This document shows positions 43,720-55,590 of a DNA stretch of 64,000 nucleotides, piece after piece. The position numbers and the translations under genes are program-made. The notes under the pieces are model-generated. The model did not search any database. It was given only the letters and a program-made list of their open reading frames with translations, and was not told where the DNA came from. Source of the DNA: Aspidiotus rigidus (Eukaryota; Arthropoda; Insecta; Hemiptera; Diaspididae); contig JAVHKY010000025.1 of NCBI GenBank assembly GCA_035079385.1, positions 20,000,501-20,064,500 of the forward strand, written 5' to 3'. The first letter of the stretch is position 1; every line of letters begins with the position of its first letter.

Positions 43720-44558
43720 ACTTAGCAAAAGAAAAATTTCTACCATAGAGGAATAATTGGTTCTGACCTCTTCTTCTAGTAGTGATTTTGGCTCTGACCT
43801 TTTTCAGGGATTTATGAAAGTTTCGACCTTTGATCAGGACTTGTACCGGTCTTTCCTAAAGCTTCCTGAACCCTAGCACCTAATTTTAAAATTTGTGAGT
43901 TCACGCCATCCTCTCGAGTTAGTCCTCCCCCCCCCCCGGAAATATCACGACACGAGTCCGTTGATATGAACGTATATATTGTAACTGACTTGATAGATAA
44001 CAAATGCTAATACAACAGGAACCGTAGATATGATTCTGAAAATCTGAAAGTCCACGGGGCCTGAGTACCAGCTCCGAATTCTAAAATTTTCCAGTCCACA
44101 TCACCTTCCCCCGAGTTGCCCCGACCCCGTAATAATTATGTATACTGTATTTCTTTTCTTGCTTTACAATAAACTATGACGTCATTAGCCTCGATCCTGA
44201 GGGCCTTCCAACTATGACGTCATCAACTGTGCCTCCGAGCCTCATTCTGAAATCTGCGAGTTCTTCCTTGTAATCTACAGTGGTTTAGTGTAGGCTTTTA
44301 TCCTGCTGTATGTTGGCGTTCTGTTAGGCCTGGTTTAATGAGGCTTATTAGTAGGCCTAGTATATAGTTTAGTATCCTGCACATTCCAATATATTGGAGG
44401 CTATAACGAGTAGTACCCCAATCCTGGAATCTGGAAATATGACGTCAACAGCCATGACCTGGAGGCCCTAGTATAAGGTAGACTCGAGTGGCCTAATGTA
44501 ATGGGGACTGTTGGGAGGCTTACGAGCGAAGTGAGTGATCCCAAGAATAGAAGACAGT

Positions 44559-44657
<99 letters not shown>

Positions 44658-45320
44658 TGCCCAAGTTGATCACGTTATGAATGTTGGTGGCTTCACACGT
44701 AGCCGTCATGAATGTAGGGATGTCACGAACTAATGACGTCACTAATATTGATATCCATGTGAGCCTCAAGCTAGACTGCTCAAAATGCAGTAAACCAAGA
44801 ACACGGAGGGCGAACTTTTCGAGCTTCGGATTCAAGCAAGCTCCAGACTTGTGATAAGCAGAATTGTCCGGTAATTTTTGTAGATCGATATTCATATCCT
44901 GAACAGCAAGTGAGTCGCCCTGAGCTTGATGGCTCATCTTACAAGACACCACGTCTATATTAGTCTAAGAACGGGGACGACTCTTGCTTTTGTGTGTAGT
45001 TTTTCTTGTCACTACCTCTACCTTGTTACCATTGTCAAAATCAGGTTGTTCTGTTGGATCTTCTTCCGTGGATTTGTGATTTTCCTGCGCATTACTTGCG
45101 TTTTTTCACTGGTTCAAGACATGTTGTTCTCTCAAGGAGACACAACCATTCTCCCGACTAGATGAAGATTCCGAAGGGAACCGGGGCTCCGACTTAGTAT
45201 TCTGACCGTAGAAAAATTGTTAGTTCAGACATCCAATAGTGATTCATACTCTGACCTATTTTAAGGATTTATAGAAGTTTCGACCTTTGATCTCTATGTG
45301 TGACATTAGGATCTGTACAA
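43720..45320. repeat. long dispersed repeat C, copy 2 plus a partial third copy
   Basis: Matches 3570-5100 in order: AGAGGAATAATTGGTTCTGA, CAGGGATTTATGAAAGTTTC, AATAAACTATGACGTCATTAG, CTGTTGGGAGGCTTACGAG and GTTATGAATGTTGGTG. A partial extra copy lies at about 45200-45320. TGACGTCA occurs at 44177, 44215, 44440 and 44734. A GA microsatellite has expanded inside it, at a point where copy 1 has only GAAGAAAGAGAGAGCCC. Confidence 0.6.
44564..44654. repeat. (AG)45 microsatellite
   Basis: An uninterrupted AG dinucleotide run of 91 bp. It produces a misleading (Leu-Ser)n frame on the minus strand. Confidence 0.98.
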
Positions 45321-45339
45321 TTTTTTATGTTTCATTCGG

Positions 45340-45900
45340 GTTAAAACTTTGGCAGAAATCGCTAAATATTCCTAAAAAGTAAAATGACTAGCCGAAGAAC
45401 AAGTAAGAAAATCGAAGTCATACTTAAGTCGTTAACGATCTTTCTGATGTCGAACTTTCTCCTAGTGTCACCAATGTAGATATGCATTCGCGCTGTTGCT
45501 TAGGCTTCTTTCTCTTGTCCTTTTCCTTCGTTTTCTGCTTACTACAGGTGGGTTGTTATTGAAGCCCACATTCATACCGTAACCGCTGAACACTTGTGTA
45601 CTTCCTATCTGCGGTACCGACCCAAAGTTGTCTTGGGTTCTCTTCTTTGCTTCCATTTTTGTAAGGACCCCTCAACCATGTAACGTCTCGAGAGTAGCCG
45701 TTTGCTGCTGCCATCTGCTTCACATCTCAATTTCTTTCCTCTTCTCTTCTCTGTTCTTCGGGACAGTAATTGCTCGGCAGCAATAGGTCTAAATCGTCGC
45801 TCAGCTGTGCCTAGGGTGGTGGTAGGAGTGGTTTGGGATGACTTAGCCGGTGTGCATTGGCTTCTTGCAGATTTTTTATTCTGTTTATATTTCTAGAACT
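45340..45900 (-). pseudogene. Penelope-like fragment of the second family (RT end and GIY-YIG start)
   Basis: The 45690-45880 part aligns with 2005-2150 (GTCGCT, GTGGTGGTAGGAGT and GGTTTGGGATGAC shared in order), the region after the YVDD motif. Downstream on the minus strand, about 45480-45460, YIYIGDTRRKFDIRK matches the YIG...R of GIY-YIG. The part at 45340-45450 aligns with 9479-9612. All three together outline one degraded second PLE family. Confidence 0.65.
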
Positions 45901-46038
45901 TAGCCTGCTGCTGGGAGGTCCCTGCCGAAGGTTTTGTCAAGGGTCTCCCATCCCAAGAACTTGCCTTACAGTGGTCTCTCTCGGGATGGGGACTGGTAAT
46001 ATTCTAAATTTACTTGGCAGAAGTGGTTTTTGGAGTGT

Positions 46039-47330
46039 TCATCGGTGCGTTGTACTGGATTTCCAAGGGATTGAGAAGTCTCTGTCCAGCAGCCAAGTCC
46101 TCTTCCATTCAGTCTTCAGCAGGAGGTCGGAGTGATTCAATTTCTGGCTTCCAGTATGGACACGTGGGTTCTCCTTCTTCCACAGACGGAGAACTGTAGA
46201 GCGCATAAATTTGTGCGTATATTCTTTACTAATGTCCAGTTCGAAAGGACGGTCTTGAACCAATCGAAGACATTCTTCAATTACATGCTGGGGTGCTTCA
46301 GTCCCAAAGCCACATTCGCAGGCTTCGGTTGTGCGGCGTTTTCTTTTTAGGAGGTATGAGGTGAACACCCCGTGTCCGCTGATAGCCTGCGTGAGCCAGA
46401 AGTTCGGTTTGAGGTACACTTCCAGTCTGCTTTTCCCGGTTGGGAGGAGGAGGTGGGTCCATGCGCCGTTTTAGTCATTTTTCCATTCCTCTTCCCACTA
46501 GTTGTTGCGATGATCCAGATATTGCGCATTTCATGCGGGGTGATAGGTGTGCCTTCAACAGCTAAGCCGCCGTCATCATTCAAGATTGTGATTGGTATAC
46601 GTCCCCAGTGCGGGATGGGGAGATTTTGTCTGACAAGATATTCAACTGCGCGATTCGTCAGACGGAGGCGGAGTGGAGGTTCAGCTGCTATGATCCTAGC
46701 AGATCCGTGCCATATGTCTTTGTAGCCACAGGGCATAAGGATATTACTTTTCCTTTCGAGTTTTTCAATGATCGAGGAGTATGTCTTTAGTTTGAGGCGG
46801 TGTTAGAAGACACTACTGCAGTAGTGCAGCAGACTATATAGGAAACCTTTGATCATAATTTTGCCCTCTCCGTACGTTATTTTAAAGATCTTCCCTAGAA
46901 GTGGGGGCCTCTTATTACATTTTTCAATGATGTATTCCAGGTGTTCACGGAAGGTTAACTTCTTGTCAATCATGACTTCTAACACCTTGATACAGTTTTT
47001 GGGCCAAATGATCGTTGACCCAACTCTGTAGTGGAACATTGCTTCACTACCAGCATCTGCCCTTTGCCAGAGTGGTTTTTGTATCCTTGTAAGGATTTCG
47101 GTCTTGTTTAAGCTCAGTTTGAGGCCAATTTCAGTGATCTTCTGGTTCATTTTTCTGATGCAGCTCTCAACTGTAGTCTTGAGTTGTAAGGTAGTGTTGG
47201 CTTCTACAGTTATTAGCGTCTCATCAGCGTAGACGGTGGTATTAAGGTACAGATGATTTCGTCGTAGAGAGCCTGGTATTTGATCGAGCTGCCTTTGAAT
47301 ATCTCACGCGATACAATTGGTGAAGGCGTA
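46039..47330 (-). pseudogene. R1-like LINE, 3' half
   Basis: Minus strand from about 47240: YADETLITVEANTTL, the F/YADD catalytic box with the second Asp changed to Glu. KITEIGLKLSLNKTEIL follows (conserved in R1-type RTs), then VLEVMIDKKLTFREHL (the L-G-V-x-I-D-x-x-L-x-F box). 46736-46347 has SARIIAAEPPLRLRL. 46419-46039 has ISGHGVFTSYLLKRK, ACECGFGTEAPQHVIEEC, the zinc-knuckle-like C-terminal end of this LINE group. Three frames are needed. Truncated at the 5' side. Confidence 0.8.
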
Positions 47331-49560
47331 GGACACGACAGTACTCATGTATGCTAACTAATAAGATAGATTTGTGCACTTGAAATCTTTTCAATTTTGT
47401 TAGAATGACAGTCCATCGTTTTCAAAGGCTGCAGAGGAGTATACAGTTTTACTAGATTGTTTCGTGGTATTGGATAGTTATTCTCGGAGGCATTTATCGA
47501 AATAGATACATTAGAATGGGTGATTTTTTCGTCTTATAGCGCTTTAACCACCACTGCATCGCAAGATCTCGCAAGAAGATTTTCGATAACATTAATATTC
47601 TATCTTACCGAAAGTAATTTCAGCATAATTTTACTGGGCAATCTGCATCAGACTATTAATTTTCCGTTTCCAGCTGTAGATGCGTGCAAATATTACAGTG
47701 TGTGTGTGTGTGTTAGTGTAGGTATTTTCACTCCTTTTTCGAATGCAGCAACGTCGAAAACCCAAGTGAACGCCATTTTGGCATTGAAAATTTCAGCACA
47801 CGTGCCTCTACTTCAATTTTTTTTAACGAGTTCGTATTTAGTCTACCGGTCGAGCAGTTTTCTTCTTTTTTTCTCTCTCTCTCTCTCTCTCTTTTCGTTC
47901 TTTCGCCGTGTGTTCGTGTCCGGATATGAGGAAGCGATGATGACTGGGTAGGTTATTAGGAGGTCAGGTATTCGCGAAATGTATTAGCCTCATAGTCTTA
48001 TACAGCGTATAACTTATCTCCTAAGTGACGGCGACGATACCGTTTACGAATATATTTAACGAATTATTGCGAATAATTATCGATTATTTTAGCTAATAGG
48101 TTGAATAGAGAGATCATTATCGACTTCGTACGCGTTCATAGGCCATGCATGTCACAGCAAATTATTTGACGCTCGCTCTCACCGATATTATTGTTTTCTA
48201 CAAACGTAAATTCATTTAATACGAGTCATTCGGTGAGAGAGAATTTATCGCAAATCGTATTTATGACAACCGATCGCGATTACGGTTCGAGAGAAAGGGA
48301 GTATCGTCTCCGATGTCGATTATCAACAACCTAACTTTTTGAAAGAGTCTTTTTCAAAGTCTACTCTCTGTGCGGACGCGATTGATTATTATTATTTTTT
48401 TTGTTTTGTTTTTCTTCCCAACGCGTCGAGGAGTTACAGGTCTCGGGCGCTGAACAATGCCGGTGTGAACCAGACAGCAATGCACGAGAAAGGAAAGATA
48501 ATAAAAATTCTCTCTCGGGCCTATATAACCTAGCCTACTAACGCGCGCAAAAACTACACACAGATGACGACGGCCGAAAAAATATTATACGCGTCGACCC
48601 TTGAAAAGTTTCGCGTAGGTTCAACGACTTAACGACGCGTTCGCGATTTCTGAGCTGCTCTCCTCTAGCCCCCGTCTTCCCATATTATGCACGCGCTTCC
48701 CTTCTCTTCGCTCTTCGCCCGAGCGCGAGTCTCGCCATTCTCGTCTCAAACTACTTTGACGAAGCGTTACGCCAATTCGGAGGATTAGGCGTTTTTTTTT
48801 TTTGTTTTTTTATTTTTTTTTTCGCCGATGGAATTCTCTCTTCTCTAGCTATAACCGTTGGGATGTGTTTGTGTGGTAGAGCAGCGCGAGACTTCGCTTA
48901 AAAACTGAACTACATTCGAATTTTTTTCCTCGCACACAGCAGACGCCTAACATTTTTAGCGGTTTAATCAACTAGTTCTTTCTCGCTCACTCTCTCTCTC
49001 TCTGTTCATTTAATGACACGTTGCATCGCGCCGTCTATATTCGTTTTGAAGGACAACATGCGAAAATTTCAGCTAATTTTTAGCGTTTAGTCATTAATTA
49101 TTGTAGTTTCTGGGAACGTATACGTACTGCCGTTTCAGCGCGTTCTTTTGTTTTTAAGACGCCTTTCTTCCCTTTCCCCTGCCTGTACTTCGTTTTGGTC
49201 GAAATTAGCGGAAAATGTTGAACGAAATAGCGCTTTTTAAGAAGCCCACTTATTGTATTTCGTACGCGAGAGGTAAATAAATCATTAACCTATTGGAAAG
49301 TTTTGTATCGGCGTTTTTCGCACATCGATAGAATTCTCAAGCTTCTGTAGGACTTGCAATAGCGGACTTGGCAATTCTTTATAGTACTGTGGTAAACTGT
49401 AGAAGAGTGGTCATTTAGTGATAGAAGCATGAAGGATCGATAAAAGAAAGATTTTTGAGATCGCAGTTTCTTCGGAATTTGCGATAGGGAAGTGAAAGCA
49501 CTAGCTTTTGATTGAGAAATGTCGGACCATTCACACATGAAGCTCGGTGATTGCAATTTT
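47331..49560. other. unassigned sequence, including a CpG-rich block
   Basis: A CT microsatellite lies at about 47872-47892. From about 48540 to 48780 CpG dinucleotides are clearly more frequent than in the surroundings (for example ACGCGTCG, CGACGCGTTCGCG, CGAGCGCGAG). This could be a promoter or first-exon region, but no start, splice pattern or protein is recognisable. Confidence 0.35.
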
Positions 49561-50480
49561 TTTCTACTCCATTCCCCTCCCTGTTGTGATTCATAACTCG
49601 TTATTCCGTGCCGGCCATTCGCCAGTTAGCGCCAGGCGCGCTGTTCGTATACACGTGGTCTGTTCAACAGAAATAGAATTTTTGGGAAATCTGAGAACGG
49701 GAAATGCGCTAGAAAACGTATGAAGCGAAATCGAGGTCTTCAACATCTATGTGAATTGTAGAATGATTTTGTATTTTTCTACGTTTGATATATGGAATGT
49801 CAGAGAGCTGAAATCGACTTCATTTTTTGATGTTATTTGAAATTTCTCAAATAGTACTCATCTTCAAGAAGCAGCAAACCAAGCACAGATCGACTCGAGC
49901 GCCGACTGACCCGGTTTGCTGTTAATAGTACGAGATTGGAGACGTAACCTATTCGGGAATCACAACAAGTTTTTTTAATGGAAAAAAGGAAGAAAATTAT
50001 TTCGGTTTAAGAGAAATAGGCCTATTATTCAATCTAAGTAGATGATGAATTTACATTTTCACGACATAATTTTGGTCAAAGGATGTTTCACTCCACTGAA
50101 ATCTTCAGCTTCCTAATGGATAGAAAATAAGAACTTTCCGTCAGTCTACACTGCACTCTGCATCTAGTGGTTTAAAATGATCGTAATCTCATCAGGGAAG
50201 TCAGATAAGGCGTGAATTTAAATTAGACAAAAATTTGCTAGAAAAATTGTTCATTGGTGGACAACTTGAATGAAGAAAAATTTAGATGCCATTGCAAAAT
50301 TTGCAATGGCAGCGAGCAGTCCGCGAGTCGCGCACCTCGCGGCAACAGAGGTACCTAAAATTAGAAGTTGGAGGAAAATGTTTTCGCGTTTGTATGCTCA
50401 GAATTGTTTTTGAAAATCGAAATTTTTCGAAGTCCTATCATCTTGAGATTTTAATGGAAAACCTGTCCTATAGTGGGTTT
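49561..50480. other. unassigned sequence
   Basis: No gene or repeat assigned. Confidence 0.35.
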
Positions 50481-51520
50481 TTCGAAAAATTTGCCGTGCG
50501 CCGTACGCCATTCACTCTCGAACCATAATACATGATGGGAAGGAGAAGGACTTGGGAAAGTTCTTAATTTCAGGCTACATACACCATAATACAAAAAGAC
50601 TCAGGAGAACTTATGAAGCATCAAGATTTCAATTTGAATTGTCAATACTAGGACCAATTCAACCCATAGGACAGGTTCCCAGCGTTTCCCATTCAACTTT
50701 GTTATAGAAACCGCCCCCTTTTTCTAAGTCTCTTTCCTATCATACATAGCTCGGAAATCAACATTTTTTCAAGTCCTGTAATCTTAGGTTGATAACGTCA
50801 TCAACTTCGGACGCGCTCACTCTCGCAGACACAGAAATTCCCACCCAAAAAAACGAAAAAATAGATAGGAAAAGAAGTGAATTTAGGAAAATTCATGAGA
50901 GAGTTTTTCTTCTCTTTCTTCCTTTTTTTTTTTTTTTTTTTTTTTTGCTTGTCAGATATCAAGAAAGTTGTCAATTTCCCCTTCCCAAAACCATCTTCTA
51001 AATCCGCCCCTGTGCTGAAAAAATTGTCCATCCATTTAAAAAAATCGTTCACTCACAGAAAATTCATATCGAAAAAAATTGTCTATTGATGAAGAATTTG
51101 AATTTAAAAATTTAGATGCCCCTAGAAATTGCAATAGCGACGGAAAACCCGCATAACTCGGAAGTCAAAATTTTCCAAATCCCTTTCCATTCCTATGTAG
51201 GCTCGAAAGTAAATATTTCTCAAGTCTGCCCCCCCCCCCCATCATAATTATATGTATAGTATGAAGTTCGATATTTTTCCCAGTCCTCATCCCGTCATCG
51301 TACATGACTCTAGGGTCAAATATTCTACCCAACTTGAGTTGATGACGTCATCAAAGATACCCCAATCTAATTATAGAAAATAAAACTCAGAAGTCGAAAT
51401 CTTCCCGAGTCCCTCTCCATCATCATGTGTGGGTTGACGGTCGAAATTTTTTCAAGTCCCGTAATCCAACTTAACTCAAGGTGATGTCGCCATCAAAGTC
51501 AGAGATGCTCACGACATTTC
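50480..51520. repeat. repeat B and TGACGTCA-containing repeat copies
   Basis: GCCGTGCGCCGTACGCCA (50493), CATAGGACAGGTTCCCAGCG (50667) and several AAATTTTTC-AAGTCC plus TCATCATG blocks belong to repeat B. CCCAACTTGAGTTGATGACG (51329) recurs near 62037. A T23 run lies at about 50924-50946. Confidence 0.5.
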
Positions 51521-53440
51521 CCGATAGTTCCACCCATCAAAAGAGATAGCGGGTTTTCCTTTAAAACACAGGACTATTCAAATTGAGAAAATTGTCCATC
51601 GATGTCAAATTGATGCAGATTGTCGGTTAATGGACAATTTAGATTCAATAAAATTTGAACCTGTCCAAAATCCCGGAAAAGTCCGATTTTAGAAACTGGG
51701 CCTGGAAACCCAAAATACTTCGAAATATATTCCAATAACTCCGGAAAATTATTGAAATTACAATTGTTCTGTGTGAGCCTGAGAAGCCAGTGATTTCTGG
51801 CTCCGGCTCCCAAACAATGAAGAGCGAAGCCAAACCAAAGAGCGAGACCATAGAAATGGAGTCGGCGCTGAGGAGCTGGACCTCGAGAGCGGACCCACAA
51901 AGAAAAAAGAGCTCAATTCCAGGCGCACAAAAAGTCGTTTGGCCGAGAAGAAATCATGAAGGTCCGACGATCTTCTTGAACCAAAAGTTTCATGACCAAG
52001 GTTTTCTCCATTACCTCGGAAAGAACGGCTTTAAATAACCTTTTTTCACTTGGTGCGGACTTTCACAAAAGTTCTCACTTCATTATTTTTTTTATTTGTT
52101 TTTTTTCTTTTCTGCGGTTCCCACTTGCTAAAAAAATCAATTTTTTCTCAATTTCATCTTATAGAATTTGAAATTTGTCAAATTTCGTTTGCAACTCAAG
52201 AGCAGCTCTCCGAAAAAGAGGGAGCTGCTAATAAGTTGTAAAGCTGACCACAGGAGCAAAGTTTTTTGACTTTTCTCAAAATCAAAACTATGGCTCCGGC
52301 TCTCCGGCTTAGTTCTATGAATTAAAAAACAGTACCAATGACAAGGGAAATTGATGTGATAAGACGTTACCTAGAGAGGAGATGAGTGGAAAATTTTTCC
52401 TTCTCCTACCCATCTCTCTATATCCAACTCGAAGGTCGAAATTTTCCGTCCATCTCCCTCCATAATTATATTGAGATCGAAAATCAAAATTTTATGCAAG
52501 CTCCGCCCTCGAACCATGTACATTACATGTCTCTTCTTGATAATTATACAGTATCGTGCTGGCTCACATTTATTTAGCCGGGTCCATGGTCAGACTTTTA
52601 ATGAACGCCAATGGAGACCTTCGCGGGCCTTTTCTGGTCAGGATGACACTACTGACATATGTAGCATTGTGATCTGAATCATTACTAGTTTCTCTCTTCC
52701 TACCCCGATCCCTCGAAGGTATATTTTAAAATTTTCCTGATTGTTCTCCTTGCTAATATAGCTAGATCTGGGCCGTAGCCACCCTTCTTCCTCTGATGCT
52801 TAATTTGCCACAAGGACGTTGGACGTCTCCAATAATAGTTAGATAGTCAAGATATCAGGGCAGAAAATTCGAGTGCTTACGCCTTCGTTTCGTTTATTGT
52901 CCATCAACACCTTGTGCTTGTCAAAAATTTTCTCCTCGCCTCGGTATTAGTTATTTCACCGTACGTTCTACTCATTCCACCGTCGAAATCCACTTATTCG
53001 CGGATGTGATTGAAGCTTCTAATGTTCTAAGAATGCCTTATTTGAATCCATAGTACCCGAGTATGAGAGTCAGACAACCGAGAATTGCAGATATACCCTG
53101 AAAAACTCACTCGATATGGTCACAATGGGTTGGAAACGTCGTGGCAAAGTTTAATTAGAACAAAATACGCCACAGGACGAATAAAAGCACAAAAAAAGTA
53201 GCGGCCGTCAAAATAATAACCAGGTAAAGAAAATAGTTCATTAAAATATTGTCTACACGGCGATTTATGAAATATTCTTTGAGCAAAATGATGAGAAAGA
53301 AATATGTATTGCCGAAATTAAACAGTAAACGACGATGACGAGTTCATAACCGATTTTTACTTTCGATCGATGAATGAAGAAAATCGGGGCACTTTTCATG
53401 GTCGTGATCTGAAGGTAAAGAACCTGGAAATTGCTCATTT
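51521..53440. other. unassigned sequence
   Basis: Overlapping frames on both strands at 51574-52038 reflect GC-richer sequence around GGCTCCGGCTCC words (also at 52300); no domain is recognised. Repeat B-like words appear near 52430-52520. Confidence 0.35.
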
Positions 53441-53775
53441 TCTATTTTTCATACCGGAAATTGGTCGTTCTCATTCGGAAGAAGGATGGGGATTGGGGAG
53501 ATATCATTAAAAGTTGACTTCTCAAAATCATCCTTCCCATATTGAAACCCAATTCAAATACCATTCTTCCTGCCTCATACCGCCCTGTCGCCCTATCCAG
53601 TGTACACTTGGTAAACAATTCCAAAAAATCCTCAACAAAAGACTCCTCTGGTTTTCAGAATCAAACAATCTTCTCTCCCCTTTTTAATATGGCTTCAGAA
53701 AAGGACGCAGCTCTACTCAAGCCCTTTTCGACCTCCAATCCAAAATAAACGAATCTTCACTTACTAAATCATCAC

Positions 53776-54857
53776 TAGAGCTCGGAATTTTTGGCGTTTT
53801 GAATGATAAAATTTGGCACTAAAAACTGTATATTAGGCATTTTTTGGCATTTATAAAATTCACAAAAATTTCCGTTGAAAAATGTCGTAAATGGATACTT
53901 GTAGGTATATACCTAGAAAAAAAAAAAAAGTTACAAAAATCGAGTATTATGCATCACAATTAGATGGCGTTCTAGATTTTCTTGCTTGAAACTATGTCGA
54001 CGATCAGTTAATATCAACTTGTAGTCTGAGAACGAACGCTCAATGTCTACCGACGTAAGAGGAGCATGGACAAATGCGCTCAGTACTGCCGGGTCATCCG
54101 AAACAGGCGATGAAATTCTGCCGTCAAGAAGACTTTGATTAAGGTCGTGCAGCGTTTGTAGGCCATCATTTTTTTGAATGAAAACTGAATCCGATTTCTT
54201 CCTTAATGTCATGCCACGTGTACCAGGTATGGCATGTATCGTAGCGCGCACGTTATCGATGATTTGAATTTGATCGTTCAGCGAAAGCCCTCTCGTCTCC
54301 AATTTTGTGATGATCGGAGGTAAAAAGGACAGATGGGCGCGTATGAAAGCTAAATCTGCAGCTAATGCTCTCTTGTTCGCGAATAATGTCTTCAGTTTGT
54401 CAACATGCTTCGAATCATTTGGTAACATTGTCACAACTTGGGAAAAATTTTCGAAATTGTTCGCGAAGAATAAAGGCGCGGTTAACCAGGTGCCCCAGCG
54501 CGAAACTACGACGTCTGGAGGAAGAGGGCCCTGCACAATTTCTTTGTAAATGGAGATTCGAGCCGGAGATTTTAGGAATATTTTCCGCGCCCAACTCACA
54601 AGCTGATTAAATGCTGAGTTCGAGATGATGAAGTTGAAAATTACCTTGTCATTTCTTTTTTTTCTGTTGGAAAAGTGATTTTACCCTGAAAATGGACATT
54701 TGGCAATATTTGGCATTTATACCCATTTTTGGCATTTTTTGGCATTATAAATTTTTTTTCCCAGGCTCCCTGTTTCCCGAAACGTACTTGTATTTAACTC
54801 TTAGTCCAACCGCCCTTCAGGAAGTAATCTGACAAAAGCCAGCAAATCCGAGCTCTA
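53776..54857 (-). mobile_element. hAT transposon, deletion derivative, with perfect 8-bp duplication
   Basis: ATCATCAC is repeated exactly at 53768-53775 and 54858-54865. The ends are TAGAGCTCGGA on both sides (inverted), with weaker similarity for another ~15 bp. TTTGGCATTT-type words recur just inside both ends. Length is 1082 bp, too short for a full hAT. Removing the element plus one duplication copy restores a continuous LINE reverse transcriptase frame, which confirms both boundaries. Confidence 0.95.
53931..54599 (-). pseudogene. hAT transposase, C-terminal part only
   Basis: An open frame of 222 codons. Its end carries TSVDIERSFSDYKLILTDRR and SFKQENLERHLIVMHN, the hAT dimerisation-domain signature (V-E-R-x-F-S-x-y-k...D-R-R-x-x-f...N-l). 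The N-terminal BED finger and first catalytic region are absent, so the product cannot be a complete transposase. The frame itself is free of stops, which suggests a fairly recent internally deleted copy. Confidence 0.88.
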
Positions 54858-55114
54858 ATCATCACTGTATTCTATATTTTTCGACCTCCAAGAAGCCTTT
54901 CCTCGAGTATGGAGACACTACATCACTAAAAAACTTTATAAATATGGTCTTCGAGGTAACCTCCCTTCCATCTTACAAAGTTTTCTCAACAATAGAACTT
55001 TACTAGTACGAATCCAAAATATCATTTCTTCCCTCCTTCCAGTCGAAAACGGTGTTCCCCAAGGAGTAATTTTCAGGTCATCCTCTTCTTAATAGCTATC
55101 AACGATATCACTAA

Positions 55115-55590
55115 TGTCGCAAACCTAGTCCAGTAGACCAATAGCGCTCCTATATGTTAGCGTAGAAACTAAGTGAACGAATTCTTCCCTGTACAATGAT
55201 CCATTCAATGATGCAAAACTGAACGACAATAATAGTCACACTCACAGCTGAAGGAGCCCTATATAAGGAGCCCAGAGTGGGCAGTTTATTATTATTATTA
55301 TGTACTGATCTATTGAAGAATAAAGACTCACTGATCTAATACTGTTCTTAAACCAAGTTTAATCCTTTTAGGTATTCTGCGCATCAGTGTGCAACTCTTA
55401 TATACTACTGCGCAACCATCTTACACTTTTGCGCAAACCTCCACGTACTATTGCTCACACTTGCGCAAGTGCGCAATCTGCGCAACTGTCTAATCTTTGT
55501 ATTTTTAGTATTTTGCGCAATCTGCGCAACACACTTTCCTTACCTGTTGAATAACCTTTATTAAGTTTGCTTTACTAAATGCGTTCATTT
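55115..55590 (+). mobile_element. solo-LTR-like insertion in the LINE
   Basis: This segment interrupts the LINE RT between AINDITNVAN and FPLTQLLCADD. It contains TATATAAGG (55261), a (TTA)n run, AATAAAG (about 55319), and a TG start candidate at 55155 (TGTTAGCGTAGAAAC). A TATA box followed 50-60 bp later by a polyadenylation signal is typical of an LTR. Eight TGCGCA words cluster at about 55378-55528. No duplication was found, so the exact ends and the solo-LTR reading are inference. Confidence 0.5.

Noticed and set aside
44401..44952. 183-codon minus-strand frame with a long Leu-Ser repeat
   Set aside because: It is the translation of the (AG)45 microsatellite and its flanks. No domain, and it lies in a non-coding repeat.
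47520..47951. 143-codon frame with Cys/Val and Leu/Ser runs
   Set aside because: It spans TG and CT microsatellites. The hydrophobic look comes from simple repeats.
51574..52038. Overlapping frames of ~110 and 82 codons on opposite strands
   Set aside because: Both come from locally GC-richer sequence. Neither has a domain, and the overlap on both strands suggests chance openness.
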